Of a stretch of 64,000 bases of DNA, positions 1 to 6,997 are shown one piece after another (positions within the stretch are counted from its first letter, which is position 1; each line of letters begins with the position of its first letter). The notes below the pieces were generated by a model, which was given only the letters and a program-made list of their open reading frames with translations, was not told where the DNA came from and ran no database searches. The stretch is from Verrucomicrobiota bacterium JB022 (lineage in GTDB: Bacteria > Verrucomicrobiota > Verrucomicrobiia > Opitutales > Oceanipulchritudinaceae): assembly GCA_030673845.1 (NCBI GenBank), contig JAUTCQ010000017.1:1-64000 (forward strand), read 5' to 3'. Made by a program: the position numbers and the translations under genes.

Positions 1-92
1 GCCCGAATGCTCGTTGGGCCTACGTCACGAAGTATGACCAGTGGATGAAGCTGAGCGCGCTGAATGCGTTTGAGGCTCCGGCGGCGGAGTAA
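1..92 (+). CDS. C-terminal end of a Trp-rich secreted protein (partial)
   Basis: Only the last 29 codons and the stop are inside the window; the reading frame begins at base 3. The peptide ends in AYVTKYDQWMKLSALNAFEA and is almost identical to the end of the complete gene at 273-1145. The similarity continues past the stop into the downstream hairpin. This is therefore the upstream member of a recent tandem duplication, and its product is probably the same kind of exported Trp/Tyr-rich protein. Nothing about its N-terminus can be seen here. Confidence 0.8.
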   Translation, partial: PNARWAYVTKYDQWMKLSALNAFEAPAAE

Positions 93-134
93 GCTTGTTC
101 TTTGGCGAGGCGCTGACCTCGCCGCCACGAGAAT

Positions 135-164
135 GGCGCGGGTGTTGGTCCCCGCGCCTTTTTT
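135..164 (+). terminator. Rho-independent terminator of the first tandem copy
   Basis: An 8-bp GC stem (GGCGCGGG / CCCGCGCC) with an 8-base loop is followed by six T. It lies about 40 bases after the stop of the partial gene. The same hairpin recurs after the second copy. Confidence 0.8.
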
Positions 165-272
165 CGGGAATGCCGTATTTTCCCCGGGTAAAGCTCCGGC
201 AGGTTTTTCTCGCTATGTCTATCCGGGTTGATTACGGCGTTATTCTTGCAGTCGAAATTTTTGAATCAATTT

Positions 273-1145
273 ATGAAACGCTCTTTGAGTATCTCTTCTT
301 CCGCTTTCCTTGCTTTGGTGGCGGCGTTTGCTGGCGTGGCGCCTCTGCAGGCCCTGACCGTCCCGTGCCAGACCAAAACCATTGGTGAGGCCTATGCGGA
401 TGCCGACGCCATCTTTCTTGGCCGCGTCGTCAAGACGGTTGAAATGGAGTCGGAGGTAACGGGGTTCATGCCCGCAAACCAGTATGTGACGCTCGAGCTG
501 TACGCGACGTGGAAGACCGAAGGTGAGACCTTTGAGAATCGACGCGTCGAGGTGCAGACGTTGGGACCTGACGTCTGCCTCCCGACCTACGTTATCGGAC
601 AGACATGGCTGGTTTACGCCCAGAATTCCGATTGCGAAGCGCTTGATCCGAGCCTTCCTTGCTCGCCTTACAGCAATGGCGACATGGATGGAGCCCAGAT
701 GGTGGCCTACCACTATTCGTTCAGCCCCGAGTCGCTGCCGTGGCTGGAATCGCTGGGCGAGCCGGACCAGGTCTTTGACGAGACGAATGCGATGGCGGGC
801 CTCTCTGCTGCTTTCCCGCTCTACCGTGGTGAAAGCGAGTACATGGCCCCGCCCTTCGGCAAGTTCCGGGTCAATCAGGCGCCTTGGTACAAGTGGGATG
901 GCAATGGCTGGGTCTATATTGCTGAGTTCACCAATGGTGGATTCTGGTGGTACGACCAGAGCGCGAACCGTTGGTTCTTTACCGACGAGAGCACCTACCC
1001 GTGGCTGTATACGGAGGGCTTTGACTGGATCGCCCTGGATACCGCTGCCACTAGCCCGAATGCTCGCTGGGCCTACGTCACGAAGTATGACCAGTGGATG
1101 AAGCTGAGCGCGCTGAATGCGTTTGAGGCTCCGGCGGTGGAGTAA
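273..1145 (+). CDS. Secreted protein with TIMP/NTR-like N-terminus and Trp-rich C-terminus
   Basis: The product is 290 residues from the ATG at 273; earlier TTG starts lack the clean signal peptide seen here (basic MKRS, a hydrophobic stretch, then PLQA). Residues about 28-125 contain spaced cysteines and an ADAIFLGRVV stretch that resemble the tissue-inhibitor-of-metalloproteinase/netrin-like fold of bacterial exported proteins; this is recognition by eye. Residues about 200-280 are rich in Trp and Tyr (WYKWDGNGWVYI, GFWWYDQ, PWLYTEGFDWI). Comparable stretches occur in the exported proteins at 21893-23044 and in the three cyclophilin-like proteins at 31705-36967. It has no PEP-CTERM tail. 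It is the second of two tandem copies. The true function is unknown; an envelope or extracellular location is inferred. Confidence 0.75.
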   Translation: MKRSLSISSSAFLALVAAFAGVAPLQALTVPCQTKTIGEAYADADAIFLGRVVKTVEMESEVTGFMPANQYVTLELYATWKTEGETFENRRVEVQTLGPDVCLPTYVIGQTWLVYAQNSDCEALDPSLPCSPYSNGDMDGAQMVAYHYSFSPESLPWLESLGEPDQVFDETNAMAGLSAAFPLYRGESEYMAPPFGKFRVNQAPWYKWDGNGWVYIAEFTNGGFWWYDQSANRWFFTDESTYPWLYTEGFDWIALDTAATSPNARWAYVTKYDQWMKLSALNAFEAPAVE

Positions 1146-1183
1146 GCTTGTTCTTTTGGCGAGGCGCTGACCTCGCAGACACG

Positions 1184-1215
1184 AAAAAGGCGCGGGTGTT
1201 GGTCCCCGCGCCTTT
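1184..1215. terminator. Bidirectional terminator hairpin
   Basis: The same 8-bp stem as after the first tandem copy lies between this gene and the convergent purD. Five A precede the stem, so on the minus strand it is a stem followed by five T, which suits purD. The T-tract on the plus side is only three bases, weaker than in the upstream copy. Confidence 0.7.
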
Positions 1216-1243
1216 GCTGTTTAAAGAATGTCCGCAGGCTGCC

Positions 1244-2539
1244 TCAGCCTTCGCGCTGGAGTTGGCGCCATGCGATGTCTTTGCGGTAGTAGTGGTGCTT
1301 CCAGCTGACTTCTGCGCTGACCTGGTAGGCGAGGTCGGCAGCGGCTTGCAGGGTAGGGCCTTGGGCCACGACGCCGAGCACGCGACCGCCGTTGGTCACA
1401 AGGTGGCCTTCGGCATTGGCGCGCACGCCGGCGTGGATGATGTGGGCCTGCGGGGGCAGGGCTTCAGGCGCGGGGAGGGAAATCTCGTCGCCCTTGGGGT
1501 AGCTGCCGGGGTAGCCGGCGGCGGCGTGCACCACGATCATGGCGTAGGCGTCCTTGATCTTGACCTGCTCGGGCTGGAGGGTGCCGTCCGCGCAGGCCAT
1601 CATCAGCTCCACCGGGTCGGTCTCGCAGAGGGGCAGCAACACCTGGCACTCGGGGTCGCCAAAGCGCACGTTGAATTCCAGCACCTTCGGGCCTTGCTCG
1701 GTCAGCATCAGGCCGATGTAGAGCGTGCCGCGGTAGTCGATGCCTTCGTTGACGAGGCCGGCGAGGGTGGGGCGGATGATCGTCTCTTCGATCTGCTTCT
1801 GCAGTTCAGGCGTCACAACGGCCGCCGGAGCGTAGGCGCCCATGCCTCCGGTGTTGGGGCCGGTGTCGCCTTCGCCCGCGCGTTTATGGTCCTGGCTTAC
1901 GGGCAGGCAGACGAATTTTTCGCCGCTGACCATCACCATCATCGAGGCTTCCTCGCCGCGCAAAAATTCTTCGATCACCACCTCGCGGCCACTGTCGCCA
2001 AAGATTGCCTCGACCATCATGTCCTGGATTGCGGCTTCGGCCTGGCTGCGCTCTTCGCAGATCACCACGCCCTTGCCGGCGGCGAGCCCGCTGGCCTTGA
2101 CCACGAGCGGGAAGCTGGCGGTGGCGAGGTAGTCGCGCGCGGCTTCGGGATCGGTAAACTGGGCGTAGGCAGCCGTCGGGATCTCGTAGCGGGCGAGGAT
2201 CTCCTTGCAGTAGACTTTGCTGGCTTCGAGCGTCGCGCCGTCCTTGTCGGGGCCGTAGACGTTGAAGCCGGCGGCGCGCAGGGCATCGCCGACGCCCACC
2301 GCGAGCGGGGCTTCGGGCCCGACGATCACGAGGTCGGCCTTCATCTGGGCGGCGAGGGCGAGGACGGAGGCGGCGTCTTCGGCGTCGACGGGGCGGCATT
2401 CGGCCTCCAGCGCCATGCCGGCATTACCGGGGGCGGCGACGACGTTCGCCACGCGCGGGCTGGCGAGGCAGGCTTTGACGAGCGCGTGCTCCCGACCGCC
2501 GCTGCCGATTACGAGGACATTCCACTGCGATGCTTCCAT
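1244..2539 (-). CDS. purD: Phosphoribosylamine-glycine ligase (GARS)
   Basis: The protein joins glycine to 5-phosphoribosylamine using ATP, the second step of de novo purine synthesis, in the cytoplasm. The 431 residues match the usual length of about 425. Visible family signatures are the N-terminal GSGGREHAL, GPEAPLAVG, the ATP-grasp segment VKASGLAAGKGVVI, NTGGMGAYAP, and the metal-site segment EFNVRFGDPECQ. The start ATG at 2539 places GSGGREHAL near residue 12, as expected. It stands alone on the minus strand, with a likely terminator at 1184-1215. The long frames on the opposite strand here are shadows of this GC-rich gene. Confidence 0.97.
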   Translation of the reverse strand: MEASQWNVLVIGSGGREHALVKACLASPRVANVVAAPGNAGMALEAECRPVDAEDAASVLALAAQMKADLVIVGPEAPLAVGVGDALRAAGFNVYGPDKDGATLEASKVYCKEILARYEIPTAAYAQFTDPEAARDYLATASFPLVVKASGLAAGKGVVICEERSQAEAAIQDMMVEAIFGDSGREVVIEEFLRGEEASMMVMVSGEKFVCLPVSQDHKRAGEGDTGPNTGGMGAYAPAAVVTPELQKQIEETIIRPTLAGLVNEGIDYRGTLYIGLMLTEQGPKVLEFNVRFGDPECQVLLPLCETDPVELMMACADGTLQPEQVKIKDAYAMIVVHAAAGYPGSYPKGDEISLPAPEALPPQAHIIHAGVRANAEGHLVTNGGRVLGVVAQGPTLQAAADLAYQVSAEVSWKHHYYRKDIAWRQLQREG

Positions 2540-2606
2540 CCCCTAGGGAATGGGAAATTGTGCGCAGAAGGGAAGGGAAAAGGTGCGATGAATGGAAGAA
2601 GGTTTA

Positions 2607-2690
2607 GGCCACCGATAATTTACGGACTGGCACGGATAGCAGATGTGAAGAAATTCGATCCGTGCAAATCTGTGTGCATCTGTGGCTGAT
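2607..2690. repeat. Interspersed inverted repeat, 'CATCTGTGGC' family
   Basis: The right part reads as the motif GATCCGTGCAAATCTGTGTG followed by CATCTGTGGC. The left part (GGCCACCG...GGCACGGATAGC) is an imperfect reverse complement. A related fragment, ATCCGCGTCCATCTGCGGC, lies near 57129-57147. From memory, similar sequences are scattered through the intergenic DNA of many environmental bacteria; their function is unknown. Confidence 0.55.
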
Positions 2691-2828
2691 GAATTTTCAC
2701 CCTTCGCAGGAGGGCTCGCGGCGAAAGTGCAAGCTGAAAAACGGATTTAAAAGAAACTTTTGGTTGCTTCTGGGCAGGGGAGCTGTTTTTCTCTTCGATT
2801 TTCTTCCAACGCCCATCCCTTTCTGTCC

Positions 2829-3446
2829 ATGAAACAAGTAACCTTCGAGGCCCAACGACGCACCGATACTGGCCGCACCGCTGCCAAGCGCCTGCGCGAA
2901 GCCGGCAAAATCCCGGCGGTGATCTACGGCGAATCGGGCACGGAGCACCTGGTGCTTGACGAGCACACTTTTGCCATGGCCTACCGCAAGCTGGTGGGCA
3001 CGTCCTTCCTCATCACCCTCAAGATCGAGGGCCATGAGAATGAGATGTTCGCGGTGATCCAGGAAATGCAGCGCAACGCGCTCGACGACTCCTTTGTGCA
3101 CATCGACTTCCGCGAAATCCAACGTGGCAAGCCGATGGAAGCCGAAGTGCCCGTCCACTCCAAGGGCGTGCCGGCTGGTGTGAAGAACCAGGGCGGTATC
3201 CTCGATATCACGCTCGACCGCATCGAAATCCGCTGCCGCCCCCGCGACCTGCCGGAATTCATCGAAGTCGACGTCTCGGCCCTGATGATTGGCGACTCGA
3301 TGCACGTGCGCGACCTGTCGGCCCCGGAAGGCGTGACCTTCCTGACCGATGAAGACGCCGTCGTGGCTGCCGTGGTCGGTACCAATGCGACCGCTGCTGC
3401 GGCCCGTGCTGAAGAAGCGGAAGCCACCGCCACCGCGGAAGCTTAA
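2829..3446 (+). CDS. rplY: 50S ribosomal protein L25 (Ctc/TL5 type)
   Basis: This 5S rRNA-binding ribosomal protein is 205 residues, the long two-domain Ctc/TL5 form rather than the 94-residue E. coli form. The N-terminal L25 domain has the typical RRTDTGRTAAKRLREAGKIP and PAVIYGE; the C-terminal beta domain runs from about residue 95 (VPVHSKGVPAGVKNQGGILD). The tail is Ala/Glu-rich and low in complexity. The start is the ATG at 2829. It opens a plus-strand block with pth, rpsF, ssb, rplI and dnaB; the L25-pth adjacency is common in bacteria. Confidence 0.95.
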   Translation: MKQVTFEAQRRTDTGRTAAKRLREAGKIPAVIYGESGTEHLVLDEHTFAMAYRKLVGTSFLITLKIEGHENEMFAVIQEMQRNALDDSFVHIDFREIQRGKPMEAEVPVHSKGVPAGVKNQGGILDITLDRIEIRCRPRDLPEFIEVDVSALMIGDSMHVRDLSAPEGVTFLTDEDAVVAAVVGTNATAAAARAEEAEATATAEA

Positions 3447-3461
3447 ACCCTTTGTCTTTAC

Positions 3462-3488
3462 GACAGGCCGGCCCCGTGTCGGCCTGTC
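3462..3488 (+). terminator. Hairpin between L25 and pth
   Basis: A 9-bp perfect stem (GACAGGCCG / CGGCCTGTC) has a 9-base loop. It is followed only by a broken T-rich stretch, so it may be a weak terminator or attenuator rather than a full stop. Confidence 0.4.
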
Positions 3489-3506
3489 TCGTTCTTTCCA
3501 GTCATT

Positions 3507-4220
3507 ATGCCGGTGCGTGTCATTGCAGGTTTGGGTAACCCCGGGCCGCGCTACGACGGGACACGCCACAATATCGGTTTTCGCGCCGTCGACGAGCTGG
3601 CCAAGCGGCTAGGGGCGTCGTGGAGCGAGAACAAGAAGTTTTGTGCCCACACCGCATCCGTCGAAATTGCCGGGCAGCCCGTGGTGCTCATGAAGCCTGA
3701 TACCTTCATGAACCTCAGCGGGAAGTCGCTCGGCGAAATCTGCCGCTTCTATAAATGGAAGCCGGCGGAATGCGTCGTCGTTTACGACGAGTATACGCTG
3801 CCGGTCGGCAGGCTGAAGCTCAGCCTCCGTGGCAGCCCAGGTGGGCACAATGGCGTGGCGGACATCATCAACCGCCTTGGGGATGCGTTTATCCGTTTTC
3901 GCATCGGCATCATGCCAGCGCAAAAGCCGCTGGCTCCGTTAAAAGATTTCGTGCTCGGCCGGTTCACGCCCGACGAGCAGGCCGCAATCGACCGTGCTTT
4001 GCCGGAGTGGTTGGAGGGGTTGGAATACCTCGTCCGCCATGGCCCGGAGCGGGCGATGAACCAACTCAATCAGAAAAAGCCATCTCCACCACCTACCGAT
4101 GAGCATCTCCCTCAATCGCCAGTACCTCGCGACGGTGATCCTGGACACCCGGGATTACAAGGAACCGGTCGAAACGCTGACCACCAAGCTCAAGGACATC
4201 CTCAAGAGCCTGGGCGCTGA
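3507..4220 (+). CDS. pth: Peptidyl-tRNA hydrolase (possibly frameshifted 3' end)
   Basis: The enzyme releases peptides from peptidyl-tRNA dropped by stalled ribosomes. Signatures: VIAGLGNPGPRYDGTRHNIG with the catalytic His in RHNIG, KPDTFMNLSG, an Asp in VYDEYTLP, and RGSPGGHNGV. As read, it has 237 residues against a usual 185-200, and its last 122 bases overlap rpsF in another frame. The extra tail (PSPPPTDEHLPQSP...) is not Pth-like. One additional A in the A5 run at 4074-4078 would end the protein as QKKAISTTYR with a TGA at 4100-4102 overlapping the rpsF ATG. I suspect a one-base indel (biological or sequencing) in that run. The core identity is firm. Confidence 0.93.
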   Translation: MPVRVIAGLGNPGPRYDGTRHNIGFRAVDELAKRLGASWSENKKFCAHTASVEIAGQPVVLMKPDTFMNLSGKSLGEICRFYKWKPAECVVVYDEYTLPVGRLKLSLRGSPGGHNGVADIINRLGDAFIRFRIGIMPAQKPLAPLKDFVLGRFTPDEQAAIDRALPEWLEGLEYLVRHGPERAMNQLNQKKPSPPPTDEHLPQSPVPRDGDPGHPGLQGTGRNADHQAQGHPQEPGR

Positions 4221-4398
4221 CGTCACCAAGGCCGAAAACCTCGGTCGCCACGACTTTATCCGCGTCACCGATCGCCGCCACGTCGGCGATCTCTACGTGC
4301 AAATCGAATTTGCCGGCCCGGCCAACGTGCCTGCCGATCTGCAAGAGCGCGTCCGCCTCGACAAGACGGTCAAGCGCGTCATGGTCCAGTCGCTGTAA
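4099..4398 (+). CDS. rpsF: 30S ribosomal protein S6
   Basis: This 99-residue small-subunit protein has the family pattern of an N-terminal strand (YLATVILDTR) and a late VGDLYVQIEFAGPANVPADL segment, and ends near the conserved length. It overlaps the 3' end of pth as annotated; with the repaired pth the two would share an ATGA junction. It is followed by ssb 49 bases later. In many bacteria the order is rpsF-ssb-rpsR-rplI; here rpsR is absent from the cluster. Confidence 0.94.
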   Translation: MSISLNRQYLATVILDTRDYKEPVETLTTKLKDILKSLGADVTKAENLGRHDFIRVTDRRHVGDLYVQIEFAGPANVPADLQERVRLDKTVKRVMVQSL

Positions 4399-4447
4399 GC
4401 GAATTCGGACTCGCCCTCTCGCCTCCCCTCCTGCAGCCTTCCACGTC

Positions 4448-4927
4448 ATGGCCAACCTGAACAAAGTCCTTCTGATGGGTAACCTGACGCGCGACCCTGA
4501 AAAGCGCGTTACGCCGAACGGGCTGACGATCGTCAAGCTCGGCATGGCCGTCAACCGCACCTTCAAGTCGCAGGATGGTCAGAACCGCGAGGAGACCACC
4601 TTTGTAGACATCGATGCCTTCGGCCGCCAGGCCGAGGTGATTGCCCAGTATTGCTCCAAGGGCCGGGGCCTCTTCGTCGAAGGGCGCCTCAAGCTCGACC
4701 AGTGGCAAGACCAACAGGGCAACAACCGCAGCAAGCTCTCCGTCGTGCTGGAAAACTTCCAGTTTGTCGGTGGCCGCGGTGACGAAGCCGGCGGCTCGTC
4801 CGGCGGCGGCAGCTACGATGATTCCTACAGCCAGCAGCCGGCCCCCAGCCGCAGCTCGGCCCCCCGTCGCAGCCCGTCTGCGTCGTCGACTCCGGTGGAC
4901 GAGTTTGAGGACGACGTCCCCTTCTGA
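4448..4927 (+). CDS. ssb: Single-stranded DNA-binding protein
   Basis: The protein binds ssDNA during replication and repair. The 159-residue product starts at the ATG at 4448 with MANLNKVLLMGNLTRDPE, contains the OB-fold (about residues 1-105) with KGRGLFVEGRLKLDQW, then a Gly/Ser/Pro/Gln linker, and ends in the acidic tip EFEDDVPF that recruits partner proteins. It lies between rpsF and rplI, as in many bacteria. Confidence 0.97.
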   Translation: MANLNKVLLMGNLTRDPEKRVTPNGLTIVKLGMAVNRTFKSQDGQNREETTFVDIDAFGRQAEVIAQYCSKGRGLFVEGRLKLDQWQDQQGNNRSKLSVVLENFQFVGGRGDEAGGSSGGGSYDDSYSQQPAPSRSSAPRRSPSASSTPVDEFEDDVPF

Positions 4928-4972
4928 GATCCGCAACCAACCGCATTCCTTTACTGCAAACGTTAGCAAGCC

Positions 4973-5461
4973 ATGGCCCAAGCCAATCTCCTTTTGCTCC
5001 AGCCGATCACCAACCTTGGCAACGAAGGCGACGAAGTCGCCGTCAAGGCCGGCTACGCCCGTAACTTCCTGCTGCCGCGCGGCATGGCCATCCCGGTCAC
5101 CCGCGCCAACCGCAAGCAGGTGGAAGTGCTGCGTCAGCGCGCCGCCGAGCGCGAACAGCGCGAACTCGAAGCCGCCCAGGCCGTCCAGGCCAAGATCGAG
5201 GCTACGTCCCTCGTCTTTGCCGTGAAGACCGGCCCCGGTGGCAAGATGTTTGGCGCGATCACCGCGCAGAACATCCTCGACCGCCTCGCCGAAGAAGGCA
5301 TCGAGCTGGAGAAGAAGCAGCTCAGCCTGCCTGCCCCGGTGCACACCCTCGGCCAGCACGAAGCCCGCGTGCGCGTGCATGCCAAGGTGCACTTCGACAA
5401 GTCCTTCGAAGTCGTCTCCGAGAATCCGATCGAAGACGCCGAGGAAGGCGCCCAGGCCTAA
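4973..5461 (+). CDS. rplI: 50S ribosomal protein L9
   Basis: The protein binds 23S rRNA at the base of the L1 stalk. The 162 residues carry the typical opening NLGNEGDEVAVKAGYARNFLLPRG (positions about 13-36), a connecting helix rich in Arg, Glu and Ala, and the C-terminal domain (KMFGAITAQNILDRL). It follows ssb after 45 bases and precedes dnaB by 57 bases, a classic rplI-dnaB arrangement. Confidence 0.96.
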   Translation: MAQANLLLLQPITNLGNEGDEVAVKAGYARNFLLPRGMAIPVTRANRKQVEVLRQRAAEREQRELEAAQAVQAKIEATSLVFAVKTGPGGKMFGAITAQNILDRLAEEGIELEKKQLSLPAPVHTLGQHEARVRVHAKVHFDKSFEVVSENPIEDAEEGAQA

Positions 5462-5518
5462 GCGCGCGCTTTTCGGCGTGCCTTGGGTACTAACGACGGT
5501 CTGCCCTGACGGCAGCTC

Positions 5519-6997
5519 ATGTCTTCCGAACCCCCACAAAACGGTCGGACGGCTACGCAGCAATCATCGCAGGCCGTTGCGACCGACCGCCACCCTCCGC
5601 ACAACCTGGATGCGGAGGAGGGCCTTCTCGCAGCCTGCTTGCTCGATGGCGGGCAGGATGTCCTGACTCTGTGCATGGAGGCGCGCCTGCGCCACGATGC
5701 TTTTTACAAGCCGGCCCACCAAGTCCTCTTCCACGTGATGATGGACTTGTATGCGAAGAATGTGATGGCCGACGAAGTGGTGGTGATCGACCACCTCGCG
5801 AGCCATAACATCGGCTCGGTCCGCTGGCTGAAGGAAAAGCAGCGGCTGACCCCGGCGACGACGACCTTGCTCGACCTGATCGGCGGGCCGTCGACGATCC
5901 TCGAGATCACCAACCGTGTGGAAACGACCACCCACGCGCGTTACTGGCTGCAGATCGTGCGCGACAAGTGGATCCTGCGCCGCCTGATCGACACGAGCCG
6001 CAACATCGTCGAGCAAGCCTACTCGAGCCAGGGCGAGCTCAACCACTTTATCGACACGGTCGAGCAGCAGATCCTTGCGATCAACGAAGACCGGATCCAG
6101 GACAGCGCGCAAAAGTTCGAGGTGGCCGTCGACCAGGCGGCCAACCTGATCAACATGATGCTGCAGGGCCGCAACGAGAGCGGCGTGCTCACGCAGTATC
6201 GCGACCTCGACGACCGCACCTTCGGCCTGCACCCGGGCCAGATGATCGTACTCGCGGCCCGCCCCTCGATGGGCAAGACGTCGTTTGCCCTCAACATTGC
6301 CGAGAATGTGGCGCTGCCCCCCGGGGGCAAGGATGGCCACGGCGTGCTGGTGTTTTCGCTCGAAATGCCGAGCGAGCAGCTGGCGATGCGGATGCTGTGC
6401 GGCCGCGCCAAGGTGAACCTGAAGAAGGTGCGCGACCGCATGATCAGCAAGGACCAGGTGCGCGAGCTGACGCGGGTGGGCGGCGAGCTGAAGCGCGCCC
6501 CCATCTGGGTCGACGACTCCAGCGGCCTCAATATTCTCGAACTGCGGGCCAAGGCGCGCCGCATGTCTCAGCAGCACCCGATCCGCCTGATCGTGATCGA
6601 CTACCTGCAGCTCATTTCGGGCATCGACTCGCGCGTGCCGCGCGAGCAGCAGATCTCCGAAATCAGCCGTGGGGTAAAAGCGCTGGCAAAAGAATTGAAC
6701 GTCCCGGTATTGGTACTGAGTCAGTTGAATCGAGCCTCGGAAAAGGAGAACCGCATGCCGCGGATTTCCGATTTGCGAGAGTCCGGATCCATCGAACAGG
6801 ACGCCGACATGGTTTTCCTGCTTGATAGTCCTCGCTCGAACGATAAAAACCCTGCCAGTCCCGTGATACCGCAAGCGGCCCATGAGCGCCTGCTCATCAT
6901 CGCCAAACAGCGTAACGGCCCCACCGGCGACTTCAAGCTGACCTTCATTCCCGACTTTACCCGATTTGAAAACTACACGAGCCAATCTTCGGAATAA
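5519..6997 (+). CDS. dnaB: Replicative DNA helicase
   Basis: This is the hexameric 5'-3' helicase of the replisome. In 492 residues, the N-terminal DnaB domain begins at PHNLDAEEGLLAACLLDGG (about residue 27). The RecA-like domain has Walker A ARPSMGKTSFALNIA, LVFSLEMPSEQLAMRML, Walker B LIVIDYLQLISG, the motif SQLNRASEKE, and LRESGSIEQDADMV. No intein is seen. The end overlaps the proposed TTG start of bamA by 32 bases, which suggests translational coupling. Confidence 0.97.
   Translation: MSSEPPQNGRTATQQSSQAVATDRHPPHNLDAEEGLLAACLLDGGQDVLTLCMEARLRHDAFYKPAHQVLFHVMMDLYAKNVMADEVVVIDHLASHNIGSVRWLKEKQRLTPATTTLLDLIGGPSTILEITNRVETTTHARYWLQIVRDKWILRRLIDTSRNIVEQAYSSQGELNHFIDTVEQQILAINEDRIQDSAQKFEVAVDQAANLINMMLQGRNESGVLTQYRDLDDRTFGLHPGQMIVLAARPSMGKTSFALNIAENVALPPGGKDGHGVLVFSLEMPSEQLAMRMLCGRAKVNLKKVRDRMISKDQVRELTRVGGELKRAPIWVDDSSGLNILELRAKARRMSQQHPIRLIVIDYLQLISGIDSRVPREQQISEISRGVKALAKELNVPVLVLSQLNRASEKENRMPRISDLRESGSIEQDADMVFLLDSPRSNDKNPASPVIPQAAHERLLIIAKQRNGPTGDFKLTFIPDFTRFENYTSQSSE

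Noticed and set aside
1148-2689. Plus-strand open frame of over 500 codons opposite purD
   Set aside because: It mirrors the codon structure of purD, has no recognisable motif and begins inside the terminator region. GC-rich genes give such antisense frames.
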